A DNA stretch of 64,000 bases from contig NC_073745.1 in the NCBI RefSeq assembly GCF_029784135.1, positions 80,849,569-80,913,568 on the forward strand, in the 5' to 3' direction. Below, in pieces: positions 32,803 to 44,720 of the stretch (its first letter is position 1; each line of letters starts with the position of its first letter). A program made the position numbers and the translations under genes. The stretch comes from Toxorhynchites rutilus septentrionalis. Its lineage: Eukaryota; Arthropoda; Insecta; Diptera; Culicidae. A model generated the notes under the pieces. It saw only the letters and a list, made by a program, of their open reading frames with translations. It was not told where the DNA came from and did not search any database.

Positions 32803-35800
32803 ATAGTTCGAAAGAAGGAATTCCGCGAGAGCATTCAACGAGTGCAGATGTGTTTTTCGGTCGCTCCGTTCCATGTTTCGTTGTTTTTTTTTCGAGGTGT
32901 CAGTGGTTCCGTTCCTTGTTTAATTTTTTGTGAAGTGTTACGGCGTAAGGAAAAAGGGCTATATTCCTAAAACAATCCGAATATTGAATGAAGTGTAGTA
33001 AGCGAACAAAGCAAAGTTTTGTCTATAGTGTGCCATGTTTTCGGAAGGGTTTTTTTTCTTCCTGTTTGGTGCACCGAAGTGGTTGTGTATGTATGTGTAG
33101 TGCGGAATGGCTGCTGAGCGAATGTCGTAGCGGGAGCGTTCTCATCGCAAAGCTTCCGAAATCGGAGAATCGATGTTGTGCCAGTGACGATGGATTCAAC
33201 CTGATTCTACGAGCTGAGTTTCTCTACATTGTTTTTTCTCTCACTATTCCCCTGTACATCTCTCTCTCTCTCTCAATAAATTTAACTTTTCTGTTATCCG
33301 GTATAAGTAACTAACTTTGAATTTGTTCTATGTAATAGCTTGCTTGTGTGTCGCGGATATTTGTGATATTGTCTTCATCGTAGAGAGGGCGTCGGCGTCA
33401 AGGACTACATGCAAACTTGCTTTTTTTTGTCCTTTTTTGGGCGATTCCTCTTTTGTACGGCCCTTTTTGTGTGATGTTGTTATTGAATCAGAATATGAAT
33501 CACTAAAACCAATCGAGTAAATGATAAAGTCAAACAGAAGGGGTATCGCAGGTGACTCCCCACCTGCATGGAGGGGGATCGTGCGAAGAGGGGTTTGCTT
33601 GTATTCTCTTTTTTATGTCTTGTTAGACGTTGACATTGATGGTGTATGTGCATGCGGCTATCAGATTTCCAAGCAATATTATTCAATGCGTTTGCGGAGC
33701 TCGAGAGGAAGTGTGGATTGTTTTTCTTGCTCACTCATGTTTTCTTAGGATTTTTTCATGGGATTATGGTAGTGTTCTGTTTGTGGGGTGTGGTGTGCGA
33801 TGAAGGCGTATGTATGTCAAATTTGTTCACCTTGCATGTCTGAGTTCTTGTTGAAGGGATCCCATCTTCATTATTATTTTTAAGTAGAATTGTCGTAGCT
33901 TTTCCTTCAATTATATGACTCCCATCCTTCCTAAGAGTGTAGTAATTTCGTCAATAATTGCTCGACTACTGGTTGGTTCAAACTTCCGTTTTAGAGTTTC
34001 AGATACAAATTTCGTGTCTAAATTCCAGATCAAGGATGCAAAATTTCGAAAGAACATGTTGAAATCGAAAAGCAATTTTTATCAGTGCAAAATATCTCCA
34101 CCGACATTCTTCACTTCTTTCTATCGCGGTGCCGCTGTGCCTATGACCGCTGGCTCACCATCTCGTTTGTTTTGATATAGTTTTCGTTCCATCAACAGAA
34201 ATATCAGTTCATTCTCGATGTCAGTGAATGCTCAAGCCGAAAATATCACCTTTCATTGCGTCCTGGTGAAATTTTCGTTGGTCATACACCCATAAACTCA
34301 GCACTCAAATGTGCCGTTGCCCATCGATGTGTGTGCAATAAGCGGCACAAAAATGGGACCGGGGCTAGAAACATACTAGGAAAACACACACGAACACGCG
34401 TTTAAAGGTCGGACGCGGTGTCAGTGAGATGATATTTCCTTGTATGGAATTTTGTTCCCTTCCACTGTCAGCTGATCGAAGATGCGTATGAAAATTTCGG
34501 GCGTAAATTCTCAGTGAGACAGTCGAACGAATCAGTGTGTTTAAGTTTGGTTCATTTGTCATTGAATTGGTGGTTGATTTTGATGTTGTCTCAATATCTT
34601 GCGCTGTCAGTAAAGTGAGTGTGAGATTTTGCAACTCTGTTCCAGATGCTAGATTTAGAGTACCAATTTGAATTCTAGAAATAATGCTTAAATATTAGAT
34701 TGAGCATGCAGAACATTTCGAAACATGATGTTGTGTATTAGGAGGTATTTTAATAATCAATATGAGTTTTCGTTAGTGCCGTATATGTGATTTTTTTTTG
34801 TTCGTATAATCTATTGCCTTGGCATAGATTTAGTTTAATAATATATTTTATCATATTTTATATCATCATCACTTCATTTAGTTAGTTTCTGATTGTTGAT
34901 GGCATACGAGGTAACTATGAAAATAATAATGCTTTTCAATATACAGTTAGAATTTATTGCATCGCCCCATCGTATTTGCATGACCTATGCCCGGGATTCA
35001 ACGATTATTGTTTTTTTAGCGAATCTATTATCATATGTTAGTTTGATCAGACCAGTTTTGGTTATGTGTTCGTCTATAGTAAAACATATGCCATATGAGT
35101 GTATGTGAATGTAAAAATCCACCGCCGGGTCTATCATCGAATATATCGTCGGTTGGATTCAATGTAGAAGAGTTAACCAGGTAACCTTCTCAGGTTACCC
35201 ATGGAATAAAATTCAAGAATTCGTGCTGCAATGAGGAGACCTTTTCAGGTCACGCTTCAATATATTCAGTTGCTACGAAATGCATTTGATGTTCGAGTTT
35301 TCGTTTTGTCGAGAGGTCAATTGATCGCATTTACATAATCACATCACTTACCACAGTGAATCCTGATTTTCCTTAACCATTCCCACTTACAACTATCCCT
35401 TCCATGATAAACGCTAGGGAACCACGCTATAAAGGCAACCGAATATAAAGGCGGCGAATATCATACTAACATTCCTTCCCATCCCCTGGTGACTGTAAGG
35501 ACGTGGCCGGCGTCGTTATTGACCGTGTAAAGCTCGAATCAACGAAAATTGCACAACGAGAATGATTTGCTAGTCCCAAGCGTCATTCTGTGTGTTCTTT
35601 GTGCAATTTGGTTGGTTCAGGTCAATCACGGAGAGCAACTACGAATTGTACAGTCTACCCAAGCTCAACAAGTAATAGATCGAACGAATCGCCTCTCGTG
35701 TACGCGTAGATCACGGACGTCTACTTCCGGGCTTTCTATGTTTAATACCATACCGCAGAGAATTTTTGATGCAGTAAATAATGACAAATAAGAGCCCGTG

Positions 35801-36094
35801 CGATTTTTCTTGGCGTTTTTTGGACAAGCAGCAAACTGATCACATATTCATCGTAAGTTTTCACCAGATCACAGTGAAATACTGACTATTTTGTAGTGCG
35901 GTGCTTGAAACTAATGATTGCTAAGTGCATTGCAAAAAGGAAAATCTAAAAAAAACTGATAATTTTTTTGATCAAAACAGGTTGGGGTTAGGGTCACTTT
36001 TCGTATTATTCAATTGATACTTACAATAACTAGTTTTATATTTAGATTTTATAATAGCACGTTCAAATTAGATTTAGATTTAGGAACTTAAGAA
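32803..36094. other. Largely unassigned stretch
   Basis: No recognised gene. A (TC)n tract is at 33257-33275. A 63-codon frame ending at 35791 opens with a hydrophobic stretch (VILCVLCAIWLV) but has no ATG upstream within the frame, so it could only be an internal or terminal exon. A splice-acceptor-like 'tttggttggttcag' precedes GTCAATCACG. Not strong enough to call. Confidence 0.35.

Positions 36095-36149
<55 letters not shown>
36095..36149. repeat. (AT)n microsatellite
   Basis: About 55 bases of uninterrupted alternating AT. Confidence 0.97.
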
Positions 36150-36152
<3 letters not shown>

Positions 36153-36219
36153 GGAAAGAATAAATTTGTACTGCCAAACTTAATAAGCCTTCTGATGTTT
36201 TTAATATTTTTTTTGGTTC

Positions 36220-38107
36220 ATCCTTTTATGTCCCAGTAGTATTCGTTGACAGTTGACGCCACGTCGTAGCGTGAGGCGTTGCTGCGTTGAGGGGTCTCGT
36301 AACATACTCCCGCCCGTAAACCTCGGTGAGAGGCCACAATTCTAGGACCATCAGCAGCAGGTTTACTGTTCAACTCGACGTCCAAAACAGCTTGTTTCAC
36401 TACTGATCTTCGTAAGACCCCCGACGATGCTCCCATGCTTGCCGCACTCTACCGTCTCGTCCTGGGAACACCCGTTCATTTTTTCCTCGTACCCACTGGT
36501 TCCTCGCCGCCCCGTCAACTACCAGTACCAAGTCACCAGCCTCTAGATTTTTCACGTCCTCGAACCACTTGCATCTCCGCGTGATCATCGGGAGACATTC
36601 CTTGAGCCATCTGCGCCACAATTCATCCGTGATGTACCTGGCCAATTTCCTGCTGCTTCGTAGAGTTCTACGGTTGTCCAGTAGGTAGGAACTTTGTCCC
36701 AGAAGAATTTCCCAACAAAAAATGGTTGGGAGCCAGGGCCTCCTGATCCACGGATTCCAACGGAATGAAAGTAAATGGTCTGGAGTTTATCATTCCTTCT
36801 GCCTCCAAGATGATCGTCTTGAATGTCTCATCATCTGGCTTCCGCAGGTCGCTCAAAACTGATCCTATCGCCACCTTCACTGCTTTCACCCCACCTATAT
36901 GCTTTCAGTTCATTGCTGGTACCTTGGAAGCAGATGGCATTATCAGTCCAAAATTTTCTGGGAATGCCTCTGCGTGCGACGAAGCGTTGGACTCCGAAAT
37001 AGTCCATCCCGGTGAACGTAAAGGGTTGAGTGAATGCTGTCAGACACATCTCGGAAAGCGGAGCCGTCACTGGAGATCTTGGCATCGCCTTGGTTACCCT
37101 GCAGAAAGTACATGAGCGTTCAACTTTATCCAACAGTCGTCTTAGGGCAGGTATTTCGAAGCGCTGGCGGATTTAATTAAAGATGGTCTCTCGGTTGGCG
37201 TGACGGAAGCGGCGATGATACCAGTCTACAATGAGGAAAGTGATTTAATGTTGGTTGGGAAGAATGATCGGAAACTTAGCTTCTGTCGGTGCATACGGTG
37301 CAGCACCAATTCGACCACGGCTACGCAGAACGCCGTTCTCATCCAGGAATGGACACTTGGTTTAGATAGGGCTGGATTTGTCTTCGGTGACGTGGTGATT
37401 CTCTGGTGACCCTTGAGTCTTGACGAGTTTGTTGATTTCGTCTGTGTAATACACGGTCTGCACGGTCGAGTGCACCCGTGGCCGAGTGGTTAGCGTCTCA
37501 CATTGTCATGCCGGGTGTTCGGGTTCGATTCCCGTTCTGGCCGGAGGATTTTTCGTCAAAGAAATTTCCTTCGACTTGCACTGTGGTCACGCGTGTTCAA
37601 GAGCTTGCCCCTCGGAATACATTCAAGGCATGTTATTTGGCTTAAGAAATCTCAACTAAGTATTAATAAATGACGCTGATTAATGCATACGTTGAGACGG
37701 CAAAAGTTCCACAGGGAACGTTAACGCCATTCAAGAATACACGGTCTGAGCGGTTTTCAGCAGTTCTTCCTCAGCCCGCCGAAGTTCCTCGCTGGTATGG
37801 TTTCCGAGATCCAGTTTATCCTTCGATCGACACCTGCGAAAATTCTCGATGCCTCGGAAAACATATGCGGCTACTCTATGTATTTTGGTCCATCTATTGA
37901 ACCTCTCGAACACCATATTCGGAGCGAAGTGGGCGGCGTGGAAACGAGATGGTCGAAGCCCTTCTTCTGTTCGGACGATTGTTCGCTGCTTAGAGGCTCA
38001 TAGAGGAAGGCTGGTCCCCGGAACCTGGGGTTGTCGATTGTCACTGGCCATTCCTCCACTTGGTGGTAAAATCCGCAATGTTTAGCTTGGGTGGCACCCA
38101 CCGCCAT
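36220..38107 (-). pseudogene. BEL/Pao retrotransposon pol fragment (pre-integrase to C-terminal domain)
   Basis: Reading the minus strand in several frames from high to low coordinate: RGPAFLYEPL, ERFNRWTKIHRVAAYVFR, LLKTAQTVY, GVLRSRGRI (linker), DWYHRRFRHAN...CTFCRV (integrase zinc finger), FTGMDYFGV and RKFWTDNAICFQGT (integrase core), EGMINSRP...ALAPNHFLLG and GDLVLVVDGAARNQW (C-terminal domain of BEL/Pao integrases). The order and motifs are diagnostic for BEL/Pao. Frameshifts and stops break it at least four times. No LTR was identified, and reverse transcriptase and gag are absent. A SINE interrupts it within the LLKTAQTVY...TDEI segment. Confidence 0.85.
37461..37735 (+). repeat. Full-length tRNA-derived SINE
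   Basis: The head is tRNA-like, with A box TGGCCGAGTGGTTAGCG and B box GGTTCGATTCC, the internal promoter of RNA polymerase III. A unique body of about 180 bases follows. Flanked by the 13-base duplication AATACACGGTCTG (37448-37460 and 37736-37748), so it was retroposed by a LINE machinery into the BEL/Pao fragment; removing one copy restores the BEL reading frame. Confidence 0.92.
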
Positions 38108-39085
38108 TCTGACTGTTGCGTAGAAGAAAGAATCTCTCCTAATCGAACGGCTACGAATTTATTGTAGCGCCGATGATCGGTGGAGCGTACCCCGCTAAAA
38201 CGGTACTGGCATCACTCCAGCTAAACCTTCGACTTACTGTGTACGTTAGGGTTGCAATGGATGCATGGAAAAAATTTCATCATCGAATTTCAAAAACCGA
38301 CCATGTACATTTTGTTTATCGACCCAAAAAAATGATCTGCGCACTGTTTCAGTCAGGGTTGCCACATATACAGAATATTTTGTATTTTACAGATTTTTCA
38401 ACAAATTTCAGATACAGAATTACAGATTTTCGGCAAAAATACAGAATTTACAGATTTTTTTTTAAATTAAATTTTAAATATTAAATTAATTACAGTGCAT
38501 ATGCTACGAGATGGCTTTGGTTGGAGGCAGTTATTAAGCGAAATCTTAAAGAGCTTAAATTATTTTTGACGTAGGACTACGTCTAACCGGAAGATATAGG
38601 GGGTGAAATGGAAATCTAGGCACTGAACAAGTAGGAAAAAATGCAAGATTTGGAACGCTTATAACTCGAGCATTTCTCAATAGATCGCAAAGGTTTTTGC
38701 ATCAATTGATAGGAAATATATCTACGCATCTATCATAACGAATAACATTTCATTTTTCTTGAGATAAATAATTGAATAATTGTGAAATATCAAGCATTGT
38801 CCAAATACACTATGTGCCCATTTTTGATTGGTCCATTTTGTGCTCCTCAAATCGTACCGACCAAAACGGGCAACCAGAGCAGCAGCGAAATAGAATGAAG
38901 CACGATTGGAAAGGAAAAAGAAAAAAATGAACGAAACATCGGTCGCAGTCTCACACATGCGTAATTCTCGAGCCAGCCAGTCAGCTTAAAAATCCCCGCT
39001 CCGCTGCCGTAACGATCATTCTCATCCGAACCGTACACCACATCGTTTCGCATAACCTCACATCAACAAACCAACACAAGCAGCC

Positions 39086-39567
39086 ATGGTTGGATATGGC
39101 AAAGGAGGAAAAGTGAAGGGAAAGGCAAAATCCCGCTCGAACCTTGATCTGGAGTTCCCGCTCGTGTTGATCTGGAGTTCCCCGCAAGGGTAGCTAGGCC
39201 GAGCGCGTTAGTACCAGAGTACCAGTCCACCTAGCCGGCGTTATATAGCTTCGGCCGCCGAAGTGATCGAGTTAGCTGGCAAAGCTGCTCGCGACGATAA
39301 GAAAACCTGCATTCGGAACAGAACACATTCGGTTCGGTGGACATCAAGACAACAACAGGCAGTTGCAGCGAGTGGCGAGTGGCAAACGCAATCGCAAAAC
39401 GGCATCAGGTAGCAGAAGAAAAAAGTTTGTTCTTTATACAAACTGCTTTGGCGGCAAATCCAGAACAAGGCGGCATCGAGGGCGTTCGAAATGGTTTTTT
39501 TCAAAACCACGAGTACTAAGTTTTCTAAATTGGAACCATTCCATAAAACAAGGCGCTTTTCAGGGCC
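39086..39567 (+). pseudogene. Histone H2A pseudogene, E1 unit 1
   Basis: ATG at 39086, then a peptide matching the H2A N-terminus (GKGGKVKGKAKSRSN). The alpha-1 region is disrupted by an indel; later codons in shifted frames resemble AERV, APVHLA, EVIELAGKAARDDKKT and a degraded C-terminal segment (NKLL...). It ends at a histone-type stem-loop 39552-39567 (GGCGCTTTTCAGGGCC, one mismatch). Canonical H2A is about 124 residues and the segment is of about that size. Not translatable as H2A. Confidence 0.88.
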
Positions 39568-40155
39568 ATTAAACCTTCCAAAAAAGAGTTTAGGAAATAA
39601 AGTTCAATGCTTTCTAAAACATTATCCAAAATAATAATAAAACACAAATTGATGTTTTCATAATTTGTTTGCCAGGATCTGATGAGTATGTGAATTTGGC
39701 AGTTGTTCTGAGCTTATTGATAGTTGGGGGCTTTCCTGATTATTCAATTTTCACCAATTCTTAAATTGTTTCCAGATTTAAAGTACAGTAATCTACAATT
39801 AGTTCGACATTTAGCTAATTGGACGGACATGTAATGCGACTTATTTAGTTGGACATTTTTGTAAACATAGAGATCCAAATTATGACCCCACATTGAAAGT
39901 CGACACTGTACCACTGTCATCGCAAATGTTCAATTACAGGTTAAAATTACCTCCAATCCGGCACTGAGTGGTGGTAATGCGACGTGCCATTGAATGTAAT
40001 TCACTGTAAAATATGTCACAAGCTGGATGGGAAGAAATTTTCCAACTGTGAAAGCTGTGGCGAGTGGCAAATGCAATCGCTAAACAGAAAGGTTTAGCCG
40101 AACAAGATGGGGATATCGAGTGATAACAAAACAATAAACTCTTTAGACTTTTTGT

Positions 40156-40171
40156 GATCCTGAAAAGGACC
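40156..40171 (-). terminator. Minus-strand histone stem-loop with HDE in the unit spacer
   Basis: On the minus strand GGTCCTTTTCAGGATC, followed 11 bases on by AAAGAG (the histone downstream element that pairs with U7 RNA). The same signal recurs at 41486-41501 and 51853-51868. It implies that the captured fragment once included a second, oppositely oriented histone gene (H2B is the usual divergent partner of H2A), of which no coding remnant is recognisable. Confidence 0.7.
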
Positions 40172-40331
40172 TTTTTTAGCCTGTATGTGAATCCAACGAG
40201 CGAACAAATCGTAATGAATGCATTTTTTTACCATCGCTCCCTTTTAACGCTCATTCGTTCGTCTCGTTGGACCCGCCCCTTTGGCTGAGTCTGCCGATTT
40301 GTCTCTATCCTGTGAGTGTGTACCGCTAGAG

Positions 40332-40338
40332 TATAAAA
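40332..40338 (+). promoter_or_regulatory. TATA box of the H2A units
   Basis: TATAAAA about 70 bases upstream of the H2A start region, in a repeat-conserved context (gagtataaaacacgcggacccc). Same at 41662 and 52029. Consistent with a replication-dependent histone promoter; activity unknown. Confidence 0.55.
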
Positions 40339-40403
40339 CACGCGGACCCCAAAAAAATATCTTATTTTCTTTCAAACCGTAAACCCGTGTGGTTGTACGG
40401 CAT

Positions 40404-40899
40404 CGGCATCGTGTACTCAACAAAGGAGGAAAAGAGAAGGGAAAGGCAAAATCCCGCTCGAACCGTGGTGGTCTGCAATTTCCCGTAGGTGTATCCGCCA
40501 ATTGCACCGGAAAAGGTAGCTAGGTCGAGCGCGTTAGTACCTGTGTACCAGTCCACCTAGCCGGCGTTATATAGTTTCGGCCGCCGGAGTGATCGAGTTA
40601 GCTGGCAAAGCTGCTCGCGACGATAAGAAAACCTGCATTCAGAACATAACACATTCGGAACATAACACATTCGGTTCGGCGGACATCAAGACAACAGGCA
40701 GTTGCAGCGAGTGGCAAACGCAATCGCAAAACGGCATCAGGTAGCAGAAGAAAAAAGTTTGTTCTTTATACAAACTGCTTTGGTGGCAAATCCGGAACAA
40801 GGCGGCATCGAGGGCGTTCGAAATGGTTTTTTTCAAAACCACGAGTACTAAGTTTTCTAAATTGGAACCATTCCATAAAACAAGGCGCTTTTGAGAGCC
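40404..40899 (+). pseudogene. Histone H2A pseudogene, E1 unit 2
   Basis: Same as unit 1 but lacks the ATG (reads ATCGTGTACTC). It keeps KGKAKSRSNRGG-LQFPVG-like codons, then an indel, APVYLA-like and EVIELAGKAARDDKKT in shifted frames. Stem-loop remnant at 40884-40899 (loop base changed, TTTTGA for TTTTCA). Confidence 0.85.
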
Positions 40900-41732
40900 A
40901 TTAAACCTTCCAAAAAAGAGTTTAGGAAATAAAGTTCAATGCTTTCTAAAACATTATCCAAAATAATAATAAAACACAAATTGATGTTTTCATAATTTGT
41001 TTGCCAGGATTTGATGAGTATGTGAATTTGGCAGTTGTTCTAAGCTTATTGATAGTTGGGGACTTTCCTGATTATTCAATTTTCACCAATTCTTAAATTG
41101 TTTCCAGATTTAAAATACAGTAATCTACAATTAGTTCGACATTTAGCTAATTGGACGGACATGTAATGCGACTTATTTAGTTGGACATTTTTGTAAACAT
41201 AAAGATCCAAATTATGACCCCACATTGAAAGTCGACACTGTACCACTGTCATCGCAAATGTTCAATTACAGGTTAAAATTACCTCCAATCCGACACTGAG
41301 TAGTGGTAATGCGACGTGTCATTGAATGTAATTTACTGTAAAATATGTCACAAGCTGGATGGGAAGAAATTTTCCAACTGTGAAAGCTGTGGCGAGTGAC
41401 AACAAATCGCTAAACAGGAAGGTTTAGCCGAAAAATATGGGGATATCGAGTGATAACAAAACAATAAACTCTTTAGACTTTTTGTGATCCTGAAAAGGAC
41501 CCTTTTTAGTCTGTATGTGAATCCAACGAGCGAACAAATCGTAATGAATGTATTTTTTTGCCATCGCTCCCTTTTAACGCTCATTCGTTCGTCTCGTTGG
41601 ACCCGCCCCTTTGGCTGAGTCTGCCGATTTGTCTCTATCCTGTGAGTGTGTACCGCTAGAGTATAAAACACGCGGACCCCAAAAAAATATTTAATTTTCT
41701 TTCAAACCGTAAACCCGTGTGGTTGTACGGCA

Positions 41733-42220
41733 GCGGCATCGTGTACTCAACAAAGGAGGAAAAGAGAAGGGAAAGGCAAAATCCCGCTCGAACCGTGGTG
41801 GTCTGCAATTTCCCGTAGGTGTATCCGCCAATTGCACTGGAAAAGGTAACTAGGTCGAGCGCGTTAGTACCTGTGTGCCAGTCCACCTAGCCGGCGTTAT
41901 ATAGTTTCGGCCGCCGGAGTGATCGAGTTAGCTGGCAAAGCTGCTCGCGACGATAAGAAAACCTGCATTCGGAACAGAACACATTCGGTTCGGCGGACAT
42001 CAAGACAACAGGCAGTTGCAGCGAATGGCGAGTGGCAAACGCAATCGCAAAACGGCATCAGGTAGCAGAAGAAAAAAGTTTGTTCTTTATACAAACAGCT
42101 TTGGCGGCAAATCCAGAACAAGGCGGCATCGAGGGCGTTCGAAATGGTTTTTTTCAAAACCACGAGTACTAAGTTTTCTAAATTGGAACCATTCCATAAA
42201 ACAAGGCGCTTTTCAGGGCC
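41733..42220 (+). pseudogene. Histone H2A pseudogene, E1 unit 3
   Basis: Nearly the same as unit 2, including the missing start and the indels, so units 2 and 3 are tandem copies made after the gene had decayed. Stem-loop 42205-42220. Confidence 0.85.
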
Positions 42221-42795
42221 ATTAAACCTTCCAAAAAAGAGTTTAGGAAATAAAGTTCAATGCTTTCTAAAACATTATCCAAAATAATAATAAAACACAA
42301 ATTGATGTTTTCATAATTTGTTTGCCAGGATTTGATGAGTATGTGAATTTGGCAGTTGTTCTGAGCTTATTGATAGTTGGGGACTTTCCTGATTATTCAA
42401 TTTTCACCAATTCTTAAATTGTTTCCAGATTTAAAGTACAGTAATCTACAATTAGTTCGACATTTAGCTAATTGGACGGACATGTAATGTGACTTATTTA
42501 GTTGGACATTTTTGTAAACATAGAGATCCAAATTATGACCCCACATTGAAAGTCGACACTGTACCACTGTCATCGCAAATGTTCAATTACAGGTTAAAAT
42601 TACCTCCAATCCGGCACTGAGTGGTGGTAATGCGACGTGCCATTGAATGTAATTTACTGTAAAATATGTCACAAGCTGGATGGGATGAAATTTTCCAACT
42701 GTGAAAGCTGTGGCGAGTGACAACAAATCGCTAAACAGGAAGGTTTAGCCGAACAAGATGGGAATATCGAGTGATAACAAAAACACAACACCAAA

Positions 42796-42811
42796 GGTTC
42801 TTTTCAGAACC
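42796..42811 (+). terminator. Intact histone mRNA 3' stem-loop closing E1
   Basis: GGTTCTTTTCAGAACC: perfect 6-bp stem and 4-base loop with the A/C-rich 5' flank (ACACCAAA), followed by CATCA and AGAAAGAG (downstream element). This is the full histone processing signal. The same sequence closes E2 at 53463-53478. Confidence 0.92.
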
Positions 42812-42988
42812 ATCAACATATTCAGAAAGAGTAAACAGTAAACTAATCCATTTTTCAGGTAGATAGGTAGGTATTCACGTAGGTGAAGAAAATAAAACAA
42901 TATATTTAAAATATATATTTAACAAAAGCTGTCCCCTTTGTATAGTCCTACGTCACTCCGGTTATGTCCCCGACATTACCCACCCGTC

Positions 42989-43960
42989 TTTTTTCGTTCC
43001 AAGTTATGTATGACCATAATCAATCCGCCAATCGTATATTGACTCATTTAGACGATCCTATGGCTAAATCGATTATACTGTTCCTAAACTTTGTTCTACC
43101 GCTCATCAATAACGCCAATCGCTCCTTTCAATCAGAAAGTTCTCAATATTGCGAACTTTGTAATGAGAGAAGACTGTTATTGTTGATCATGTTGGGTAAG
43201 TTATGTTTGGAGAGCTACGTGATGCTGACTTTTGAAAATTTTGAAGACTTTCTGAAGAAGCTTGAGGATGTTTGCGTTGGTATCGATGCAGAAGAAGCTG
43301 AAAAAGGATTGGATGCAGCTAGGAAGTTGATCTTCAAATCGATCTGTCGTGACATCCATATTGAACTGGTGAAACATAGCTGCAGCCTTGATAATCCGTC
43401 CAAATTTCGTCAAGCTACCAAACTTTAATGATTTGATACGACAATTTCCTCAATTCCTTGAAACAGGTAATAGACAAGGCTTGGATTACGAATTCAGGCT
43501 ACTTAAGTCGAATATTATGGGGCAAAAAATGGGTGACTCGGATATAACTTGGTCCCAGCTGTTGGGTGTCAAAAGGCGTGATGGGAAATTTTTGTATCCA
43601 TTGCTAAGGTCGTTTGTAAGACATTTTTTGGGGCTCTGCAATGCTTTTGCGATTGAGCCTTACACTTACACTTACAAATAGTCATTTTTGATGTCATTCA
43701 TTAGCATGTGTTTAGCGAATATTCTTGCGTTACAGGGCCATCAAAACAAAATCCGGAAATCGGTTGGCTCCCACAATTATGTACTCTGTTTTGAGAGCAG
43801 AGAACTATGTATCGCCTCAAGGAGGAGCGTCAAAGATAAAGTTGAAGAAAAATTCGATGGCAAAGTTCAACAAAACCATGTAAAAACATCATGCAATTCA
43901 GAGGCGAAAGACTTTTATATGATTTTTTTTAATGTATTGACACGACTTTCATAACCCATA
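42989..43960 (+). pseudogene. hAT-family transposase, C-terminal part (broken)
   Basis: Frame 1 (to 43428) reads SIILFLNFVLPLINNANRSFQSE, then VCVGIDAEEAEKGLDAARKLIFKSICRD; frame 2 (43388-43681) reads GLDYEFRLLKSN, WSQLLGVKRRDG, FLYPLLRSFVRHFLGL. The last is the hAT dimerisation motif (YPLL...LSLP). Later frames carry FANILALQGHQNKIRK-like codons and RAENYVS. At least two frameshifts. It lies inside the hAT terminal repeats on the same strand, consistent with being its own transposase. The catalytic N-terminal part is gone. Confidence 0.75.
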
Positions 43961-44678
43961 AATAAGAAAAATAAGTTGTGAAAATAAACCTTTACTTTCA
44001 TTTGTTTCCCTTTACTTTACGATACAGATTTTTGGCTAAAAATACAGATGTAAAGATTTTTTTCAGATAATTTAACAGAATTAAATGTGGTAACCCTGGT
44101 TTCAGCTTAATCGGACATGATTTAGGGGTGCCTCAAAGCACTCAAAGTTTTGATTTTTTGGCCACTCAGGCTAAGTCCCAAAAAGTCGATTTTCGGCCAA
44201 AAATTTTTTTTTCGAGATAACACCAGATCTCGAGGTTTCATGCGTTTTTAAGTCATTTGGCATCGGAAAATATCGATTTTCCAAATTTCCTTTACTCCCC
44301 CCTTGGAAGATTTTCGAGGATCAAAAAATCAAAACTTTGAGCGCTTTGAGGCACCCCTAAACCATGTCTGATCGAGCTGAAACTTTGCACAGGTCATTTT
44401 TTGTGCTAATAAACAAATTGTAAATGGTCGGTTTTTGAAATTCGATAATAATTTTTTTCCCATACCTTCATTGCCTCTCAGGTTAAGTCCCAAAAGGTCG
44501 AATTTCGGCCAAAATTTTTTTTTCGAGACGACACCAGATCTCGACGCTTTCTTCCATTTTCGTCATTTGGCATCGAAAATAAAATTTCGATTTTCCAAAA
44601 TTCCAAATTTTCAATGCTGCTTTAACCGTGATAGCGCTCCTCTTGTTCTATGTTATTATTTTTGACTTAGCACCTCTT

Positions 44679-44720
44679 AACGTAGGATTTCGTCTTTCGG
44701 GGACGTTTTTTAAAGAGGAC
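44679..44720 (+). mobile_element. 5' end fragment of a HINE-like element
   Basis: AACGTAGGATTTCGTCTTTCGGGGACG resembles the start of elements B and 55367-57050. No body or 3' end was recognised after it. Confidence 0.5.

Larger units (their letters stand above)
38568..42988 (+). mobile_element. HINE-like element E1 with three H2A pseudogene units
   Basis: Starts GACGTAGGACTACGTC after ATTTTT; ends with subterminal TCCTACGTCA (about 42947), a hairpin at 42960-42980 (GGTTATGTC/GACATTACC) and CCCGTC before TTTTTT. 4.4 kb. Contains a histone-like promoter and leader (38950-39085), three tandem units of 1,321 and 1,330 base spacing each with an H2A pseudogene, then a histone 3' end with an intact stem-loop. 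Its twin E2 (49851-53651) shares both ends and has two units. Confidence 0.72.
38354..44098 (+). mobile_element. hAT-like transposon, interrupted by HINE-like element E1
   Basis: Ends CAGGGTTGCCACATATACAG and, inverted, CAGGGTTACCACATTTAATT, flanked by the 8-base duplication GTTTCAGT / GTTTCAGC (38346-38353, 44099-44106). Without the 4.4 kb insertion it is only about 1.3 kb and holds the C-terminal part of a transposase, so it is internally deleted. An 8-bp duplication and CAG ends are hallmarks of hAT elements. Confidence 0.85.
38245..44480. mobile_element. Long-inverted-repeat (foldback) MITE, interrupted by hAT
   Basis: Left arm 38245-38353 plus 44107-44159 pairs with right arm 44322-44480. 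Shared inverted phrases include 'atttcaaaaaccgacca', 'gtttcagct' and 'gaggcacccctaaa'. The arms are about 160 bases, the loop about 160. The hAT element sits in the left arm with an 8-base duplication. A degenerate direct copy of the loop follows at 44470-44600. Confidence 0.75.

Noticed and set aside
35549..35791. Secreted peptide gene with a hydrophobic N-terminus
   Set aside because: No ATG in frame before the hydrophobic stretch; the upstream frame is closed by TAA, and no conserved peptide or cleavage motifs are visible.
37484..37553. tRNA gene (A and B boxes) here and at about 57890-57957 minus
   Set aside because: Each is the head of a SINE with a shared downstream body and flanking duplication; not an independent tRNA gene.
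40244..40507. Minus-strand 87-codon frame across the H2A unit spacer, a possible H2B remnant
   Set aside because: No H2B motif could be read; the frame also runs antisense through the H2A pseudogene. Only the stem-loop argues for a second histone.
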